From a bacterium (lineage in GTDB: Bacteria; ARS69): a stretch of DNA of 39,510 bases. The notes below the pieces were generated by a model that was not told the DNA's origin, ran no database searches, and saw only the letters and a list, made by a program, of their open reading frames with translations. The translations under genes and the position numbers were made by a program. Where the stretch lies: the NCBI GenBank assembly GCA_025774805.1, contig JALGZR010000018.1, forward strand, positions 1 to 39,510, in the 5' to 3' direction. Of the stretch, positions 23,241 through 30,161 are shown piece by piece. How positions within the stretch are numbered: position 1 is the first letter of the stretch; the number at the start of each line of letters is the position of its first letter.

Positions 23241-23546
23241 GTGAGGTTGACCGCTTCCATCGAAGACGGGAGAGAGACGGGCCGGGAGCGCGGGGCGCCG
23301 TCGGCCGGGATCTCTCCCGCGGCGCTCCACGCCGCCGTCGAGCGGGCGCGGGCGGGGGACGTCCGGTCGTTCGAGACCCTCTACCGCGCCCATGTCGGAA
23401 GGGTCTACGCAGTCTGCCTGCGGATGCACGGCAACCGAGAGGAGGCCGAGGACTCGGCCCAGGAGGCGTTCGTGAGGGCCTGGCGCAGACTTCCGAGCTT
23501 CGAAGGGCGGAGCACCTTCTCGTCGTGGCTCCACCGGATCGCCTGA
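23241..23546 (+). CDS. ECF RNA polymerase sigma factor, N-terminal (region 2) part before a frameshift
   Basis: A 101-residue frame starting at a GTG with GGGAGGG close upstream. It contains sigma region 2: FETLYRAHVGRVYAVCLRM, then REEAEDSAQEAFVRAWRRL and FSSWLHRIA. In ECF sigma factors the last phrase normally continues (V/L)NVVLD. Here the frame meets TGA at 23544-23546, while the text LNVVLDACRSR continues in the frame one base back. One missing C in the CC run at 23542-23543 explains the break. Together with the next entry it forms one gene of about 200 codons. It heads an operon with a putative anti-sigma factor. Confidence 0.7.
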   Translation: MRLTASIEDGRETGRERGAPSAGISPAALHAAVERARAGDVRSFETLYRAHVGRVYAVCLRMHGNREEAEDSAQEAFVRAWRRLPSFEGRSTFSSWLHRIA

Positions 23547-23842
23547 ACGTGGTCCTCGACGCGTGCCGCTCCCGGTCGCTCCGTCCGGACCGAGTCCGGG
23601 ATGGGCCGGAGGCCGGAGGCGCCGAGGGAGCCGCGGTTCCGACCCCCGCCCCCGAGACCGGGCTCGATCTGGAACGGGCGATCGCGCGGCTGCCCGAGCG
23701 CGCGCGGCTCGCGTTCGTCCTTCACGACGTAGAGGGGTATCGCCACCGGGAGATCGCGGCCATGACGGGGACGGCGGAGGGCACCTGGAAATCGCAGCTC
23801 CACCGGGCCCGCCGACTGCTGAGGGAGGCGCTGGAACGATGA
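23543..23842 (+). CDS. ECF sigma factor, C-terminal (region 4) part after the frameshift
   Basis: This frame continues the sigma factor with LNVVLDACRSR, an Arg/Pro-rich linker and region 4: LERAIARLPERARLAFVLHDVEGYRHREIA, then AMTGTAEGTWKSQLHRARRLL, the helix-turn-helix that reads the -35. It has no start codon with a ribosome binding site at the junction, so it should be made only as part of the full-length protein. Its TGA overlaps the ATG of the next gene (ATGA). The downstream genes look intact, which argues for a sequencing indel or a recent mutation rather than old decay. Confidence 0.7.
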   Translation: MNVVLDACRSRSLRPDRVRDGPEAGGAEGAAVPTPAPETGLDLERAIARLPERARLAFVLHDVEGYRHREIAAMTGTAEGTWKSQLHRARRLLREALER

Positions 23843-24435
23843 GACGACACGAGAACGAGCCGGACCCGAGGCTGGACGAGGCCGTGCGGGACCTCCCCCG
23901 GTCGATCGAGCCGGGTCGCGATCTCTGGCCGGAGATCGAGCGGGAGATCCGGGCCGGAGCGCGGGAAGTCCCTCCGGATCGGGCCGGAGAGAAAACCGGC
24001 GCGGGAGCCTCCGCGGGGTCGCCGGGGCGGGGCCGTCCCGGAACGGTGATCGAGGGCCGCTTCGACGGCTGGCGCCGCGCGCTCCTGGCGGCGGCGGCCG
24101 TCGCGATCTTCCTGATCGGCTACCTGATCGGAGACCGCGCGTCCCGGGAGCCCCTCCCGCCGGGGCCGGAGCCGCGGAGCGACCGGGCGGCCGCGCCCGC
24201 CGGGGCTCTGGATACGCTCCTGGCGGCGTTCGATCGGCAGGACTCGTCCCTCGACCCGGAGGTTGTGGAGGTCCTGCGGCGGAATCTGGAGCTCATCGAG
24301 GCCGCGATGCGGGAGATCCGGGCCGCACTGGAGGAGGATCCGGGAAATCCGCGGCTCGAGCGAATGCTGGACGGCGAGACCCGCCGCCGGGGGGTGATCC
24401 TCCGTCGGGCGGCCGACCTTGCGGAACCGATTTGA
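23839..24435 (+). CDS. Putative anti-sigma factor, single membrane helix
   Basis: A 198-residue protein whose ATG overlaps the sigma factor stop (ATGA), the standard arrangement for a cognate anti-sigma factor. Residues 1-80 are acidic and cytoplasmic, beginning DEAVRDLPRSIEPGRDLWPEIE, a segment common in such regulators. A membrane helix follows at about 81-98 (ALLAAAAVAIFLIGYLIG). The outer part is helical (LDPEVVEVLRRNLELIEAAMREIRAAL). There is no zinc-binding HxxxCxxC motif, so it is not of the ZAS type. The function rests mainly on position and topology. Confidence 0.65.
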   Translation: MRRHENEPDPRLDEAVRDLPRSIEPGRDLWPEIEREIRAGAREVPPDRAGEKTGAGASAGSPGRGRPGTVIEGRFDGWRRALLAAAAVAIFLIGYLIGDRASREPLPPGPEPRSDRAAAPAGALDTLLAAFDRQDSSLDPEVVEVLRRNLELIEAAMREIRAALEEDPGNPRLERMLDGETRRRGVILRRAADLAEPI

Positions 24436-24449
24436 AAGGAGGCACGATC

Positions 24450-25364
24450 ATGGGGCTCGAGAAACCGAGAGCGAGAGTCCGGGATGCAGCGGGGACCGCG
24501 GCCGTCGCGCTGGCGCTGTGGGTCGGCGCGGGGGCAGCCTTCGCCGGGAGCCCGATCGACGAGCGCGTCGACGCCGATGCCGAAGGGACCGTGGTCATCG
24601 AAAACCTGAGCGGATCGGTGTTCGTGACCGGTTGGGACGAGAGCGCCGTCGAGGTGAAGGGCACGCTGGGAGAGGAGGTCGAGGATCTGATCGTCGATCG
24701 CGACGGGGACGAGGTCACGGTCCGGGTCGTGCTGCCCCGGCGGCACCGGGGCGACGTCGAGGACACGGATCTCGAGATCCGCGTCCCGCGGAAGAGCTCG
24801 CTCGAGATCGAGACCGTCAGCGCATCCATCGAGGTCGAGAACGTGCTCGGCTTCCACGATCTGGAGTCGGTCAGCGGATCGGTCGAGGTCGAGGGGGAGG
24901 GGGCCGGCCTCGAGGCCGAGTGCGTGAGCGGATCGATCGAAGTGCGGGGGAAGATCCCGCGCGTCGACGTCGAGTCCGTCAGCGGCCGGATCACGCTCGA
25001 AGGAACCGAGGGGCGGGTGGAGGCATCCACGACGAGCGGGAAGATCGAGATCGTCGGGGGAGCGTTCGATCGCGTCTCCTGTGAGTCGGTCTCGGGGAGG
25101 ATCTTCTTCGAGGGCAATCCGACGAAGGACGCGGAGTTCCGCATCGAGAACGTCAGCGGATCCGTGACGCTCGAGCTCCCGAAGAATCTCTCCGCCGAGG
25201 TGGATGTCGAGACGTTCTCGGGGGACATCGACACGGACCTCGACGGACGTGTCCGCCGGTCGAGGCACGGCCCGGGCGCGTCTCTCCACGAAACCTACGG
25301 CGACGGCGACGCCTCGTTCACCATCGAGACGTTCAGCGGCTCGGTCCGGATCCGGGAAAAGTAG
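24450..25364 (+). CDS. Exported DUF4097 (adhesin-like) beta-solenoid protein
   Basis: A 304-residue protein with AAAGGAGG seven bases before the ATG. A signal peptide covers residues 1-32 (cleavage AFA-GS). The mature part is a regular ladder of short strands with the recurring phrase (S)VSGS/RI or SVEVE: NLSGSVFV, TVSASIEV, SVSGSVEV, CVSGSIEV, SVSGRITL, TTSGKIEI, SVSGRIFF, NVSGSVTL and TFSGDIDT. Spacing is roughly 20-25 residues. This is the DUF4097 pattern, which makes a right-handed beta-solenoid. It ends the sigma/anti-sigma operon, where DUF4097 proteins are commonly found, probably in cell-envelope stress. A hairpin terminator follows. Confidence 0.8.
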   Translation: MGLEKPRARVRDAAGTAAVALALWVGAGAAFAGSPIDERVDADAEGTVVIENLSGSVFVTGWDESAVEVKGTLGEEVEDLIVDRDGDEVTVRVVLPRRHRGDVEDTDLEIRVPRKSSLEIETVSASIEVENVLGFHDLESVSGSVEVEGEGAGLEAECVSGSIEVRGKIPRVDVESVSGRITLEGTEGRVEASTTSGKIEIVGGAFDRVSCESVSGRIFFEGNPTKDAEFRIENVSGSVTLELPKNLSAEVDVETFSGDIDTDLDGRVRRSRHGPGASLHETYGDGDASFTIETFSGSVRIREK

Positions 25365-25373
25365 CCGAACGGA

Positions 25374-25408
25374 CCGCGGCCTCCGGAGACTCCCTCCGGA
25401 GGCCGCGG
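25374..25408. terminator. Strong two-way hairpin terminator
   Basis: CCGCGGCCTCCGGAG and CTCCGGAGGCCGCGG form a perfect fifteen-pair stem around the loop ACTCC. It lies between the convergent DUF4097 and immunophilin genes and can act on both strands. There is no T tract. Confidence 0.65.
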
Positions 25409-25450
25409 CGGCTCCTCTCGAGTGACTCTCCCGCTCGGGGGAAGCGCCCT

Positions 25451-26581
25451 CTACTCGACGCCCAAGAGCTCCACGTCGAAGACCAGGGTCGCGTTCGGTG
25501 GAATCCGGCCTCCGCCCGCACCGCGGGCGCCGTAGCCCAGCTCCGACGGGATGAACAGCACCCGCTTCTCCCCGACCTGCATGTCGAGGAAGGCGATGTC
25601 CCAGCCCTTGATGACGCGCTGGACTCCGATGGGAGTCTTGAACGGAGTGCCCCGGTCCACGCTGGAGTCGAACTTGGTCCCGTCCAGCAAATAGCCCGTG
25701 TAGTGGGCGGTGATCGTCTGCCCGGTCGAGGGCTTCGCCCCGGTTCCCTCCTGGCGCACGACGTACTCGAGGCCCTCTTCCGTCCTCTTTAGGCTCGCGA
25801 GGTCGATCCCGAGCTCCTTGGCGATCTCGACCCTGTCCGTAGCCTCTCTCTCCTCCTTCTCGCGCTTCATCCGCGCGACGATCTCCTCCTGGCGGTCGAA
25901 GCTCGCCTTCCAGTCGAACGCGGCCGCCGCACTCCCCGTCCGGACGATCCGGGCCTTCTCGATGACGATGTCGTCGGCCGGAGTCGAATTCTGGGGCCCC
26001 TTCATCGGTACACCGGCCATTTCGCTCACGACGTCGATTCCGTGCACGCACTGTCCGAAGACCGTGTGCTTGTCATCGAGCCAGGGGGTCGGGCCGTGGG
26101 TGATGAAGAACTGGCTGCCGTTCGAGTTCGGGCCCGAGTTCGCCATCGAAAGGACGCCCGGCTTGTCGTGGCGCAGACTCTCGACGAACTCGTCGGTGAA
26201 GGAGTACCCGGGGCCTCCCCGGCCGTTGCCCAGCGGACACCCTCCTTGAATCATGAAGTCCTTGTTCACGCGGTGGATCGTCAGGCCGTCGTAGAAGGGG
26301 CGCTGCACCATCTCTCCCGTCTGCGGATCCCGCCATTCCTTCTCGCCGGTGACGAGGCCGGTGAAGTTTCCGACCGTCACCGGGACCTGCTCGGCGAACA
26401 GCTCACAGACGATCGTCCCCAAGGTTGTCTCGAAGACGACGTAGAGGCCGTCCTCCTTCGTAGCTTCGCTCACGGCATCGTCCTCCGCGGTCTCGCCGCT
26501 CGACCAGACCGCGAGCAGGCCGATCAGGACGGCTGGCAGGACGGCACGAGGGAGAGTGCGCTTCGGTAGAATAGTGACCAT
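25451..26581 (-). CDS. Cyclophilin-FKBP fusion peptidyl-prolyl isomerase
   Basis: A 376-residue exported protein with two different prolyl isomerase domains. Residues 1-30 form a signal segment. Residues about 46-215 are a cyclophilin: FYDGLTIHRVNKDFMIQGG (active-site Arg104, Phe109, Gln112), MANSGPNSNGSQFFIT, Trp167 and His172. A charged helical linker (about 222-262) follows. Residues 263-376 are an FKBP: YTGYLLDGTKFDSS (Tyr294, Phe304, Asp305), VIKGWD (Val323, Ile324, Trp327), ELGYGARG (Tyr350) and an IPPNATLVFDVELL end. All named catalytic pocket residues are present in both, so both should be active. GAGGAAACCG precedes the ATG. A role in folding periplasmic proteins is inferred. Confidence 0.92.
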   Translation of the reverse strand: MVTILPKRTLPRAVLPAVLIGLLAVWSSGETAEDDAVSEATKEDGLYVVFETTLGTIVCELFAEQVPVTVGNFTGLVTGEKEWRDPQTGEMVQRPFYDGLTIHRVNKDFMIQGGCPLGNGRGGPGYSFTDEFVESLRHDKPGVLSMANSGPNSNGSQFFITHGPTPWLDDKHTVFGQCVHGIDVVSEMAGVPMKGPQNSTPADDIVIEKARIVRTGSAAAAFDWKASFDRQEEIVARMKREKEEREATDRVEIAKELGIDLASLKRTEEGLEYVVRQEGTGAKPSTGQTITAHYTGYLLDGTKFDSSVDRGTPFKTPIGVQRVIKGWDIAFLDMQVGEKRVLFIPSELGYGARGAGGGRIPPNATLVFDVELLGVE

Positions 26582-26656
26582 CGGTTTCCTCGACTGGAAC
26601 GGGATGAGTGGATCCGAGCAGCCGCCGGCGTCCGTCGTTCCGGCGGGAGGTCGGAC

Positions 26657-26662
26657 ATTCTA
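26657..26662 (-). promoter_or_regulatory. -10-like TAGAAT before the immunophilin gene
   Basis: TAGAAT lies 75 bases upstream of the immunophilin ATG on the minus strand. The following bases GTCC match those after the hexamer at 7636. The -35 is weak. Confidence 0.3.
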
Positions 26663-26682
26663 AGGGCCGCGGAGCGGATTGG

Positions 26683-27627
26683 CTACGATTCGATCCGGAT
26701 CCCCGATTCCTCCGGGATCGCGCCGAGAATCGATCCCTCCCGATCCTCTTCGGTCTCGGGAGGAGGCGCCGTCGGGAGATCTCCGATCCGCGTCTCGAGG
26801 TCGGGAAGGGCGGGGATGGGGATCGACCCCTCGTTTGCCCCCCGGACCCTCACCCCGCTGCGGGGAAGGACGGCGTCTCCCTTCACCGAGCTCTCGAACA
26901 CGAGCTCGGCGGTGCCGGCCGGCGCCCTTCGAAACGACGTGCGCTCCCGACGGCGGGGAGGAAGTGCGACCTCCCACGGGCGGAGCCCCTCGGCGGTGCG
27001 GATCCCCAGAATCGTCACGACGGACCCTCCCCGGTTGAACAGCTCGAGCCCGTCGTCGTTCCAGAGGATCTCGAGGTCCGCGCCGGACATCTTTCCCGGA
27101 CAGAGGGGGAACGACGTCTCGGCGGGCAGGACGGCGTCGGCGAGAGCGAGGAATTGGGCGTCGTAGGTCAGGAGGAGTCCGGCGGCGTGCACGCGCCGCG
27201 GTCGGTCGAGCACCTCCACGAGGACTCTTCGTCCGAGGTGCCTTCGCAGAAGAGGCTCCTTCGAGATCGGGTCGCGGTGCAGGAGCTCACGCGACCAGCG
27301 GGCGAGCCGATCCCTCCACGACGGATGCGCGGCTCTCCAGATCTGCTCCTCCCGCCGGATCCGAACCGCGTCGGTCCAGAGGGGTTCCGGTCGGAGGAGA
27401 CATCGGAGCGTGCCGGCCTCCTCGCGGCTGAGCAGCCGGCTCGACTCCACGTATCCCCCGAGGGAACGCGGCTCGTCGTAGGTGATCTCGAGGCCGCCCG
27501 CGAAGACATGGAGGACGCCACGGATCCACTCCCCGTCCCCGTCCTGCCCCTGCACGCAGTCGCCCTCGAAGAGTCGGAGCGGGGAAGTCGCCCACTCGCC
27601 CCGCGGAAACGTCGGTCCCGATCGCAT
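26683..27627 (-). CDS. Hypothetical protein (314 aa)
   Basis: I recognise no family. The ATG at 27627 is preceded by a G-rich GGGGAGGGGAGG ribosome binding region; the frame is open for ten more codons from a GTG at 27657. The chain is soluble, without signal peptide or membrane segments. The N-terminal third is a run of strands (LFEGDCVQGQ, GVLHVFAGGLEITYDE). A helical, Arg/Trp-rich segment lies near residues 90-125, then another strand-rich part ends in an acidic, Pro-rich tail. It lies between the cupin and the immunophilin on the same strand, with gaps of 69 and 101 bases, so cotranscription is possible but not certain. Confidence 0.6.
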   Translation of the reverse strand: MRSGPTFPRGEWATSPLRLFEGDCVQGQDGDGEWIRGVLHVFAGGLEITYDEPRSLGGYVESSRLLSREEAGTLRCLLRPEPLWTDAVRIRREEQIWRAAHPSWRDRLARWSRELLHRDPISKEPLLRRHLGRRVLVEVLDRPRRVHAAGLLLTYDAQFLALADAVLPAETSFPLCPGKMSGADLEILWNDDGLELFNRGGSVVTILGIRTAEGLRPWEVALPPRRRERTSFRRAPAGTAELVFESSVKGDAVLPRSGVRVRGANEGSIPIPALPDLETRIGDLPTAPPPETEEDREGSILGAIPEESGIRIES

Positions 27628-27696
27628 GGCCTCCCCTCCCCACCGAACGCCTATCACCTCGATCCGGCGGATCTTCCGCTCCCGAGGAGGGGATTG

Positions 27697-28080
27697 TCAA
27701 CGAGGGGAGGAAGCGGGTGGGAAGAAGACGTTCAGGACCTCCGCCTGCCGTGCCCCGCAGGCGCGGACCGAGTGCGGCGTCCCCGCGGGAATCCGGATCG
27801 ACTGGCCCGGGTCGAGCGTCACGACAACCGCTCCCCGGCGGATCTCGACCATGCCCTCGAGGACCGTGGTGATCTCATCGAGATCGTTGACCCGGGCGGG
27901 GGGAAACGTGTCGGCCGCGACCAGACACAGCACGATCATCGCCCGATTCTCGGAGAAGAGCCGCCGCCGGACACCGGCGTCCAGGGCCGCCTCCTCGAAG
28001 CGGCTCCAGGGCGCGATCCGGGCCGTGGCGGGAAACGGCTTCGGAGCGTCCTCTTCGTTCCCCTCGCCGGTGCGAGCCAT
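27697..28080 (-). CDS. Small cupin-domain protein
   Basis: A 127-residue single-domain cupin. The two cupin motifs are visible: FPPARVNDLDEITTVLEGMVEIRRG for motif 1 and GQSIRIPAGTPHSVRA for motif 2. The usual first-motif histidines (HxH) are replaced by Arg-Val-Asn, and only the His of PHSV remains, so metal binding may be weak or absent. Function cannot be assigned; cupins of this size act as sugar isomerases, dioxygenases or sensors. GAGGG precedes the ATG. It is divergent from the PqaA-like gene. Confidence 0.75.
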   Translation of the reverse strand: MARTGEGNEEDAPKPFPATARIAPWSRFEEAALDAGVRRRLFSENRAMIVLCLVAADTFPPARVNDLDEITTVLEGMVEIRRGAVVVTLDPGQSIRIPAGTPHSVRACGARQAEVLNVFFPPASSPR

Positions 28081-28098
28081 CGGCCACCCTCGGGTCGG

Positions 28099-28112
28099 TC
28101 TGATCGGTCAGA
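28099..28112. promoter_or_regulatory. Small dyad between the cupin and PqaA-like genes
   Basis: TCTGA-TCGG-TCAGA is a perfect five-base inverted repeat in the 80-base divergent spacer, 19 bases upstream of the cupin start. It is a candidate operator only. Confidence 0.25.
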
Positions 28113-28160
28113 GAGGAATCCGGGTTCGGAGCACGGAGGAAGAGAGCGGTCGCCCTCTCC

Positions 28161-29954
28161 GTGTACAGGATCGGACGAAACCCTCCGGTTCTTGATAAAG
28201 TGGCCCCCGATTCGAGCGCCGTTTCGAAGCGCTCCCCCTCGCCCCCCGCACGCCGAGGCGCGGTCATTCTCCTCTCTCTCGCTCGACTCCTGCCCCCGGC
28301 TCTCCTCTTCGGGCCGATCCTCCTCCTCACCGGCTGCTCCACGATTCCCACCGACACTCGGAGCCCGACCCGGGTTCCGGTCTTCGAGCCGTGGCTCGTC
28401 GAGGGGGCGCTTCGTCCGTCCGCCGCCGAGCTCGATCTTCGGATCGGGGACCGAGAGGTCATCCGAGGCCCCCTCGGGGAGCGGCTGCTGCTCGTCCGGT
28501 TCTCCTTCCTGGCCTACCGGGGCTACATCTCCGAGAACGACGTCCATCGATCCACCGGGAGCGTGCTCTTCCCGGCCGATGAGCTCGGGGAGGCCGATCC
28601 GGCCCGACGGGGAGAGATGGTGATCGTGGAGTACCCGCCGGGCACGTCGGCGACCGGGTATCCCTTTCACGCAAGTTACGGGGAGCGGCCCGTCCTCGAG
28701 CTCGGGGTCCCGACCGCGATCGTCGACGTGCGCGGGCCGATCGCCCGCGACCTCCGGGGCTTCGTCAACCCCGACGATCCCGCCGGGGGCCTGTTCCGGA
28801 GCGAGGAGCAGTTCGCGCTCTCCATGCTCCGTTCGTATCAGGGATCGGGCGACCTGGAGCTGCTCCACGAAACCCACGTCGCCCGCGCCTGGCTTCGCGC
28901 CCTGGAGGCCGTGAATCGAGTCGTCCGCGAGGAGACCGGCGCGGGGGGGAACAGCACGCTTCTCGTCGGACAGGGTTACGGCGCCCTGGGTGCGATCCAG
29001 GCCGCGGCGATCGACGATCGGGTGCGAGGCCTCGCGATCTGCGGGTGGCCCCTCGACCGGACGGACCTGGAGATCGTCCGCTGGCTGCGTTGGGAGCGGG
29101 AGGCGGGATACCACGCCCTGGAGCGGCTCGCGCCGATTCCCTACGAGGACTCCCGGGCGCTGGTCTCGTTCCTCCGCTCGTCCTTCGATCGGCCCGATCC
29201 CGGCTGCCCGGGATGCCCCGGCACGGGGTCGGAGTGGCGTTCCCAGTTCGACTACCGGGAGCTGCGGCAGGCGGGGCTACTCGACGGCGTCGAGACTCTC
29301 GTGATCGTGGGGGACTCCGATCCGCGCTTTCCCCTGGACCTCGAGCTGCGCGCGATCCTCGGCGAGGACCCCGTCGCGCGCGGGAACCGTTTCCCACCCC
29401 CCGCGGTGCTCCCGGCCTTTCCCGGACCCGGCCTCGGGCGTGACCGTCTCGCCGGTCGCTGGCGGCAGGCGATCCCGTTCGACGATCTGCGTTACCTTCC
29501 GGGCGCCGCGTCCACGCTCGCCCACGACGGTGCGGCGGAATCCGTACTCGCCTGGATTCAGCACGTCGGCGGATACCGCGACGTTCCCCGGATCCTTGTC
29601 GAGGAAGCGATCGCCGACGGAAAGGTGAGCGTCCTGGTCGGGGTTCGCGAGGGAAACGCGCCGGTGACCGGCGTGGAGCTTCGATACCTCGAGATCGGCG
29701 AGGCCGACGACTCCGACTTCAAGGTAAGCACCCATCGCGCGATCCCCGGCCCCGTACCGTGGATGACGATCGACACGTTTTACGAGGGACACGACGAGAC
29801 GTTTCTCGAGAGCTGGAGTGGCGAGCTCCCACGGCGGATCGCGCGGAATCAAGCGTACTACGTGGCCGTCCGAACCCGGGTCGGAAGCGTGGAGGCGACC
29901 CACTGCCCGCCGGTTCTGCCCTTCTGGAATCTCGGCGACCCCGCCCGGAGGTGA
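28161..29954 (+). CDS. PqaA-like (PhoPQ-activated pathogenicity-related) alpha/beta-hydrolase lipoprotein
   Basis: A 597-residue protein from a GTG. A lipobox (LLLTGC) places it on a membrane as a lipoprotein; a GTG at 28200 is an equally good start. The body fits the PhoPQ-activated pathogenicity-related family: an early strand pair, MVIVEYPPG, a helical lid, a Rossmann-like core, LVIVGDSD.RFPLD (acid position), RYLPGAASTLAHDG (catalytic His region) and a C-terminal Ig-like domain (VELRYLEIGEADDSDFKV). At the nucleophile elbow, where GxSxG is expected, the text is VGQGYGALG, so no serine is present. The hydrolase may be inactive or use another residue. Family placement is moderate. Confidence 0.65.
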   Translation: MYRIGRNPPVLDKVAPDSSAVSKRSPSPPARRGAVILLSLARLLPPALLFGPILLLTGCSTIPTDTRSPTRVPVFEPWLVEGALRPSAAELDLRIGDREVIRGPLGERLLLVRFSFLAYRGYISENDVHRSTGSVLFPADELGEADPARRGEMVIVEYPPGTSATGYPFHASYGERPVLELGVPTAIVDVRGPIARDLRGFVNPDDPAGGLFRSEEQFALSMLRSYQGSGDLELLHETHVARAWLRALEAVNRVVREETGAGGNSTLLVGQGYGALGAIQAAAIDDRVRGLAICGWPLDRTDLEIVRWLRWEREAGYHALERLAPIPYEDSRALVSFLRSSFDRPDPGCPGCPGTGSEWRSQFDYRELRQAGLLDGVETLVIVGDSDPRFPLDLELRAILGEDPVARGNRFPPPAVLPAFPGPGLGRDRLAGRWRQAIPFDDLRYLPGAASTLAHDGAAESVLAWIQHVGGYRDVPRILVEEAIADGKVSVLVGVREGNAPVTGVELRYLEIGEADDSDFKVSTHRAIPGPVPWMTIDTFYEGHDETFLESWSGELPRRIARNQAYYVAVRTRVGSVEATHCPPVLPFWNLGDPARR

Positions 29955-29959
29955 GTGCC

Positions 29960-29977
29960 GGCCGGGTCCCGCCGGCC
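29960..29977 (+). terminator. Possible terminator after the PqaA-like gene
   Basis: GGCCGG-GTCCCG-CCGGCC is a perfect six-pair stem starting eight bases after the stop codon region. No T tract follows. A weak TTGAGA/TAAGGT pair around 30078-30107 may be the promoter of the next gene. Confidence 0.35.
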
Positions 29978-30161
29978 ATCAGCTGTCACTTTCAGCAACG
30001 AATGAGCGAGATCGGCGAGTCCGGGATCCCGAAACGCCGGGAACGGTCGCCGGTCGAAGACCGCGGCATCGAATCTCCTTGAGAAGCGTTCAGGCGGCTC
30101 GGTAAGGTTAGTCTGTCTTCCACTACGGCCCGCCGTACGGGACCGTCGATCACGGGATGCC

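Noticed and set aside
23544-23546. TGA in the sigma factor as selenocysteine or programmed frameshift
   Set aside because: The frame after the TGA is not protein-like, and there is no slippery heptamer. A missing base explains it better.
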